A stretch of 64,000 nt of DNA. Origin: Quercus robur (Eukaryota > Streptophyta > Magnoliopsida > Fagales > Fagaceae). Position numbers and translations under genes: made by a program. The stretch spans positions 11,688,282 to 11,752,281 of the forward strand of contig NC_065535.1 of assembly GCF_932294415.1 (NCBI RefSeq), in the 5' to 3' direction. This document shows, piece by piece, positions 57,980 through 64,000 of the stretch. Numbering within the stretch: position 1 is the stretch's first letter; each line of letters starts with the position of its first letter. The notes under the pieces were generated by a model. That model ran no database searches, was not told the origin of the DNA, and saw only the letters and a program-made list of their open reading frames with translations.

Positions 57980-59121
57980 CAAGGTTGTTGAAATCAGGAT
58001 CTTACATAAAATTGTAGAAGGTAGGTGGGATCGTAAATCGTAGGATCGGATCGTGGATCGTAAGATCCTACATTATTTGAGAAAAAAACAAAAATACGCA
58101 TTAGTATGTAAAATAATAACATGAATTATATATTCATTCATAAAAAACAAAAAATTTGCATCCATTTGATATAATTATCATACATCATTACATCTATTTG
58201 TAAGTAGGGGTGTTCGCGATGCGGTGTGGTGCGGTTTTGGGTCATTTTTAGCCCTTTAACTAAAACCATAACTGCACTACACTTTATTTTTGCGGTTACA
58301 TGTGTGGTGTAGTTTAGAGTTTAGCTAAAATTATAACTTCTAAACTGCACCGCATCTCATTTTTGCGATCACATGTACGGTGCTATGTATAAGATACAAT
58401 TTGAAATCGGTATATTTTTCAAAATTTGGGCTTTTTTTATCCAGTCCAAAACTTTTTTTTTTATTTTTTTTTTGGCCAAGTTTTAAATTATTGAGCTAGT
58501 TTTTCTTTATTTTGGGTTGACTTTTTTAATCAACACTTGTTAGGGTTATCAAACTTTTTTTTTTGGTTGAAAATTAGGGTTATTAAACTATTAATAATAT
58601 ATTTAATATTAAAAATAAATAAATATATTAATATATAGAGAGGGTGCAGTTTGTGCAGTTTTCTTATTATAAAACTGCAAACCGCATCGCACCATGCAGT
58701 GTGGTGTGGTATGGTATACTGTTACTTGCGGTATGGTACAGTTATGCAATTTTGCGGCGATTTTGGTGCTGTTTTTGCGGTTTGTGCGGTTTGATGAACA
58801 CTCCTCTTTGTAAGCATCATTTAAAGAGGCCAAAAACCTCAAAATGTGACACTATATTGCGTACTGGGGTGTTATTTTTTATTTCAGTCCAATTGACACT
58901 ATATCTCTCTACATGTGAATAGAAAAACTTGGTCTATTGAGATGTTATTTTTCATTTGGATCCAATTGAGCATTCTGTTAAGTTAAAGAAGATTACAAGA
59001 AACTAGGATCGTTAGAATCGTACGATCCTGAATGATCGCAAAGATCCTTGAAAGATCCGGATCGTTTTGGGCAGGTGAGATCGAAAATTGTAGGATCCAT
59101 ATCGAGATTTTAACAACTATG
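57980..59121. mobile_element. GATC-rich inverted-repeat element carrying a nested hAT-like element
   Basis: The left end CAAGGTTGTTGAAATC and the right end (reverse complement CATAGTTGTTAAAATC) are inverted repeats, flanked by CTTAAGAC (57972-57979) and CTTAGGAC (59122-59129), an 8-bp duplication with one mismatch. Both ends are packed with GGATCGT, CGTACGATCC and GATCC motifs in inverted order. The 602-bp insert at 58205-58806 splits it. Confidence 0.65.
58205..58806. mobile_element. hAT-like MITE nested in the GATC-rich element
   Basis: Flanked by a perfect 8-bp duplication TTTGTAAG (58197-58204 and 58807-58814). The ends TAGGGGTGTTC and, in reverse complement, GAGGAGTGTTC are imperfect inverted repeats; GCGGT and TGCGGTTT motifs line both arms. 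The size of the duplication and the TAGGG-type terminus suggest hAT. Confidence 0.8.
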
Positions 59122-59129
59122 CTTAGGAC

Positions 59130-60012
59130 GCATTTGGATTTGAGGATTTAAGATTAAGGAATTTAAAGAACAATTGTTATTATAAATTGCTTTATATTTA
59201 TTTTAATACACATGATAGTTGCTCAAACAAAAATACATGTCATAATTTTGAAATACTGTGACATATGTTTGAATTTATTTACAAATTTCATCCATAAAAA
59301 AATTTTGATATTTGTCATACCTTATTTTTGTTCTTTAAACTCTGAAGAAAAAAAAGAAGGAAGAAGAAAAAGTCTTCAGACATTTTTTGTAATTTCTAAA
59401 TTAAAATTTGAATGAAAAAAAAAAAAAAAAGAGAAAAAAAAAAAAAGTCTCAAGACTTTTGTTATGACAATTAGGAATTGAAGCCCTTGGACTTTAAATG
59501 ATGTATTAACCAGGCCCTTTTATCAGTATATTTCCATTATACTGGCAAATATGGATGAACTATGAAGCCTCACTCGAGAATCCATGTTGTGTACATGGTC
59601 ATCAGTCATCACTATAGTTGATAACAATTTGTTGTCTTAAGCCTCCTCAATTGGGAGATGATAGAGGTACCACTTGAGTTAATGGCTCAATGACAATAAT
59701 TTGATTTCTTAATAATAGAATGACAATTGAGGTCTCATCTAAAGGAAAAATTATCTTATGGAAAAATCAAATAAGATCTCTCTCTCTCTCATAGAATCTA
59801 TGGATCTTACATGTTAATAGAATAATAATTGATGTCTCGTTTAAGGGGAAAATTATCTTATGATAAATGTCAAATTAGACCTCCCTTCTCTCTTTTTTAC
59901 AACATCAATGTATCTTATATGTTGTAAGAGAATGATTTCATGAGACTGTATTATGAGATACCAAAAAATGCAAGAAAAAAAAATGACATAATTATTATAT
60001 ATATTTAAGAAT
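59130..60012. other. AT-rich intergenic DNA
   Basis: Starts with a MITE-like terminus (GCATTTGGATTTGAGG, 59130-59145). Otherwise AT-rich with A-runs near 59416 and 59436 and no gene. Confidence 0.45.
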
Positions 60013-60215
60013 ATCCATTAATTGAATTACTTGAATAGTTTGTATTGAATCCTCTTTTATTATTTTATAGTAAACCTAAAAGCTTTTTATTAGCTTGGTT
60101 ATCAATGGGTTCTACAATTTCAAAGCATTTTATAACTATAATTGACAAATACTAACAAATTTATAGTTAAAAAGCTCTTTTATCTCTAAAATTCTACTTC
60201 CTAGTCCCAATCGGG
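60013..60215 (+). mobile_element. Copy of the element family also found upstream of the RPA43-type gene
   Basis: Shares ordered blocks with 53742-54034, including CCATTAATTGAATTA, TTTCAAAGCATTT, AACTATAATTGACAAAT and the terminus CCTAGTCCCAATCGGGCTC. The left boundary is not fixed; the full element may begin as far left as 59130. Confidence 0.55.
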
Positions 60216-62972
60216 CTCTAAATTTATAAGAGAAAAGTATAAGGCAAATGTATATCATTTTTTCTTTGCCATCCTGCAAATTGAAACAAATCAATTCCAA
60301 ACATATAACTTGAATCAACTTCCAACTAATTATAATGCAACAAAAAAAAAAAAAAAAAACTATTTTTTCCTTTTTAAAAAAAAAAAAAAAATGTTTTTTG
60401 CAATTGTAATTTTTTTGTTAAAAACATGTGTATATTACATGGCTACTAGCCGTACTTTTTGTTTCGAACTCTTACGTGATTGTTTTGTTGGGTTTTGTGA
60501 AGTTTAGTTGTGTTTGATTCGAAATATGACCCAATCTGAAATAATATTGTTACGGTTTTTAATGGGAGATTTTCTGAGGTTTAATCCATGGTTGTGGGAA
60601 ATTTTTTGGCTCGTTTGGTAGTCTATTGTGAATCTTGTGTGCAGGATAGAAAGATTAGGGTTTGATGTAATTTTTGAGAGAGAAAACTGTACTGTCGCAT
60701 CTTTTTTTTTTTTTTTTTTTTTTTGTTTAAGAATAGTGAAATTGTTGCAACTCCGTAGACGTAGGCAAATTGCCAAATCACGTAAATATTATCTTGTATG
60801 ATTGTTTTTTTGGCACATATTTTTCTCTATTTTTGTATCTCACAAACCTGGGAAAAACGTAGATATTCCTTGAGGTTTTTTATTTTTTATTATTATTTAT
60901 TTTTATGGACCAACCAGGCTAGTGTTCAAATATAGAGATTGTTTTGGGACTCTTACTTGATGTTGGATTGAATGATTGATTTCCTTCCTTTGTTCCAGCT
61001 ATATATTGGACAGATGTCAATAACCCAAGACTTTAGATTCGAGATTTTGTCAATCTTATAACATATATAAAAATCTGGGCACATCTAGTGTTGGTTTATC
61101 AATCATTTTTATGGGCGATTTGGGTATATATGGGAAGTACATTCTATTTACACCATGTATGTACTTATCATAGGCATCGCAGTTCCATTATATACTGTAT
61201 AGTATCTATCATGATAAGAAATACTAAGATATATAGACCGTATATATGTTAAGGTGGAATATTTTCCTCATCATTGTGAGGTATGGGGCTTCTATAAAAA
61301 AATGGCCAAAGACCATAGACCATGGCAGTTCTAGTTTCTATTATAAACCCATTAAAAGAATATAAATGATAAGTATAAATATAATTTAAAAGCTATATAT
61401 ATATATTGTTAGCTGAAAGAGGACTGGTGAGTTAGTGAGAAAAGAATTATTTTCTAGTTGGTGAATGATTCTCATTTCTCAGCTTCATCCAACGCCCATG
61501 TGAGCCATTTGTTTTTTTGCATTAAAAGAATAGGAGAGAAGGTTGTGTCCCTGAGATTTGATAAAAAAAAGGTGCATTATAACATGCATTATACTGTCTT
61601 AATTAATATGAAGTAAAAAAAAAAAAAAAAAAAAATTCTCTATATGTTTTGTTAACTTGATTGACTTGCTACGCCAATCTATAATGACACTTTGAAGTTT
61701 GAATGTGAACTGGAAAAAAAGACATATTGGTGAATCCAGAATCTTTGTTTAATTGTTTAGTTTACCTTTCACATCAGACTTTTTCCTCTCATTTTTGTGT
61801 GTGCATGTTGATAAAGATTCTATATATCTTTTTTTGATACGAATATGTTGAAAACTTGAAAAGCGCACAGCAGTTACATATATGCTCACAATTTACATTC
61901 CATTCTTTATGTTTTACTTTAAGTTTTGTTTTTTTGTTTTTTTTTTGGGGTCGAATTTTGTGTAGAAAATGTTAAAGCTTAACAAGAAATACTTTTTTTT
62001 TGGAGGGGTTGGGGGAATAATGTTAAGAGCGATTGTTTGTATAGCATTTGGTAGCATTGTTGTTGATTTTGATATATATGGAAAGTAATTTAGGTACAAT
62101 ATAAAAGGTGCCTTTATTTGGTAGTCTGTTTGGAATTGTTTGTTTTGCTTAAAAGATTATTTATTTTCATCGACTTGTTTTACTTAAAAAAAAAAATGTA
62201 AGATTTAAAAAAGAAAAAAGCTATACATGAATTAACCGTGAATATATATAAGTCAGATTTTAAACCAATCAAAAGTCACATTCGAGTTTCAATTCCATTT
62301 CCAATCTCAATCATCACATTTTAGTATATTAATTTTAAAAATTTATATAAACTAACAATGAAAATAAGTGTATCCAAACACAGATTAAAGTTTCAATTTG
62401 TTTTCCAATCTTAATGATCATAGTTTTTTTTTTTTTTTTTTTTTTTTGAGTGTTAATGATCATAGTTTGTTACATTGATTATACAAGATATAAAGATTAC
62501 AAAATATAACAACACACTGAAAAAAATAATAAAAATAATAAAAAATTATGACAAACAATGGTGAATTAATTTAATCCATCTTGCACTTAAAATTGAATAG
62601 AATTGTGTAAACTGTAAATCATAATGGTCATGTGGGTTAGTGGGCAGTTTCTTTTGAATAAACTTACATTAAACTTTCAAGATTTCTAAGACTAGTGTTT
62701 AAACTCTATTATTAGGACCTCCTTAACGTTGTAGCCGATTTTTTGTGCAAGTGGGCTTTGTCCATTAATGGCTCTTGGGGTTGTATGACTTGTTTCTTCA
62801 GGTGATCTGCGTAGGGAATGGGCCGCATGGCCGGGTGTCTGTATTCTATTTTTCTTATACGGAAGATCATATTCTATCAGGGTGTAAATTTTTTTTTTGT
62901 CTATTTTAAGAATTTACTTATTTATTTATTTTATACAACTATTCATGAAAAACGCCAATATTAAATTATTTA
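60216..62972. other. AT-rich intergenic DNA
   Basis: No gene is seen. Poly(A)/(T) runs lie near 60341, 60381, 60703-60724, 61616-61634 and 62425-62447. The stretch 60500-60700 is less biased and contains AGATTAGGGTTTGATG (60652-60667), possibly a leader-like fragment, but no frame follows. Confidence 0.45.
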
Positions 62973-63650
62973 TGTGGGGCCCGGCCCAAAATAATGGGCT
63001 AGTTAAATACAGGCCCATCCGAGAAGCGTCGTTTCCGAGGAGAAGTCATAGCCAAAACATTATTCAAGCCCAACTGCGGCAAAATAAAACTGTCCAAGGA
63101 GTAACACCTCCTCGGACACCACGAAATCCAGATCAAAAAGCTCGCCTCAACCACTGCAGCTCATCCTCCGAGTATATAAAAAAGAATAAAACTCAAAATA
63201 TCTCATGGAAAGCTGCTACCACCACATTAAATGTGCCACAACCACTTTCTTGGCCGCATTAATGAAGAAAAGACCCCTGAACAGTACTACCTTGACCACT
63301 GCAACTCACAAACGAGTGATAAAGGTGTCTGATAGGACAGGTGCTCAAGTGGGGGCTTAGATGATCAACAAGTGTAAGGTTCAGATAAGAATGAGAGAGC
63401 TATATAATGTAAGGAAGTCCCTCAAAGAAGGGGACGGAAAAAACTGTATTCAGCACTCAGGAAATAGAACTTTCTGTTGAGTATCTATTCTGGTGTTTTT
63501 ATACTTACATCAACCTTCTCCATACCTTAGGCCGACTAGGTTCACTGAGGCTAAGTTCTTTGACCCATCCTCTACAAGTATTTATTGTGGGTTGCATCTT
63601 GGGCCAGGGCTTGATCAAAAGGGTTTGGGCCAGGAAATCGTGCAACTACA
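62973..63650 (+). mobile_element. Solo LTR of an LTR retrotransposon (678 bp)
   Basis: Starts TGTGGGGCCCGGCC and ends GTGCAACTACA, the TG...CA termini of an LTR, and is flanked by a perfect 5-bp duplication ATTTA (62968-62972 and 63651-63655). It contains a TATA-like CTATATAATG (63400-63409) of the kind used as an LTR promoter. No primer-binding site, polypurine tract or coding region adjoins it, which fits a solo LTR left after recombination between two LTRs. The 121-codon frame inside it is not a gene. The superfamily cannot be told. Confidence 0.8.
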
Positions 63651-63655
63651 ATTTA

Positions 63656-64000
63656 TTTTACAATATATTTCATTAAAATATTATTCTTTATCAATTTTTA
63701 ATTACTCTCTCTTTATGTATGAGTAAAGAAGTATTAAATAATAAATTTGTATGTGAATAGTAAATGTGTATATTACTGGGTAATTTTTGGAATTTGAAGG
63801 GTGTCTATAACACCATAACAGTGGTCCCTAAGTCCTAACTACCATTGCAAGCCGAAAAAAAATATCGAGAAGGATTTGGCCATGAAGTCATAGTTGATGC
63901 TTGCAAGTCCTTCAAAATCGAAATCTAATCGCCAACGTATGCCAATCATATTCAATCATTTGTTTTGAGTAAAATATTAAAACAGTTATGGAATGATTAG
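63656..64000. other. Intergenic DNA at the window end
   Basis: AT-rich at first, then more balanced from about 63800. No gene is seen; the last 200 bases could belong to another repeat. Confidence 0.4.

Noticed and set aside
62897-63262. 121-codon open frame
   Set aside because: It lies mostly within the solo LTR and has no similarity to retroelement or plant proteins that I can see.

Overview
This is plant nuclear DNA. It is AT-rich, its genes are split by GT-AG introns, and the long spaces between genes are filled with small transposable elements. The proteins are land-plant ones (an ARF5/MONOPTEROS auxin response factor, an RTL-type RNase III, an At1g29790-type methyltransferase). Sequence style and SINE content suggest a woody rosid eudicot, perhaps Fagales, but that placement is inference.

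Five genes can be modelled with confidence. From left to right: (1) a PRP22/DEAH5 spliceosomal DEAH-box helicase at 5351-9637 (+), two coding exons, 1203 aa; (2) a ribonuclease III-like gene at 20134-22355 (+), three coding exons, 273 aa, preceded by a broken partial copy of its own first exon at 19227-19590; (3) an At1g29790-type membrane-anchored methyltransferase at 25115-26380 (+), one exon, 421 aa; (4) ARF5/MONOPTEROS at 30003-37063 (-), fourteen coding exons, 954 aa; (5) an RNA polymerase I RPA43-type subunit at 54039-57116 (+), six coding exons, 224 aa. All splice junctions given join in frame. Weaker signals are a C-terminal exon of an unknown gene at 1444-1503, a retroelement zinc-finger/RNase H relic near 2.65-3.27 kb, and exon-like segments of unknown identity near 11.07-11.23 and 12.34-12.52 kb. 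The genes are unrelated housekeeping, small-RNA and developmental genes; I see no sign of a functional cluster.

Much of the rest is mobile DNA, and several elements can be bounded to the base by target-site duplications. The most striking is a 1.54 kb near-perfect foldback element (13958-15500, 10-bp target duplication, Mutator-like by structure) whose arms carry about twenty copies of a small palindrome, so palindromes are nested inside a palindrome. Others are a GC-rich hAT-like element (15970-16636), a hAT-like element nested in a GATC-rich inverted-repeat element (58205-58806 within 57980-59121), a solo LTR (62973-63650), a 179-bp element whose empty site survives in a neighbouring tandem duplicate (45704-45882), and several tRNA-derived SINEs, one in the PRP22 intron.

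The 37-54 kb interval between ARF5 and the RPA43-type gene has no convincing gene. It holds ARF5 upstream DNA with a few GC-richer patches carrying G-box-like motifs, among AT-rich MITE debris. I see no CRISPR array, operon or other prokaryote-type system.
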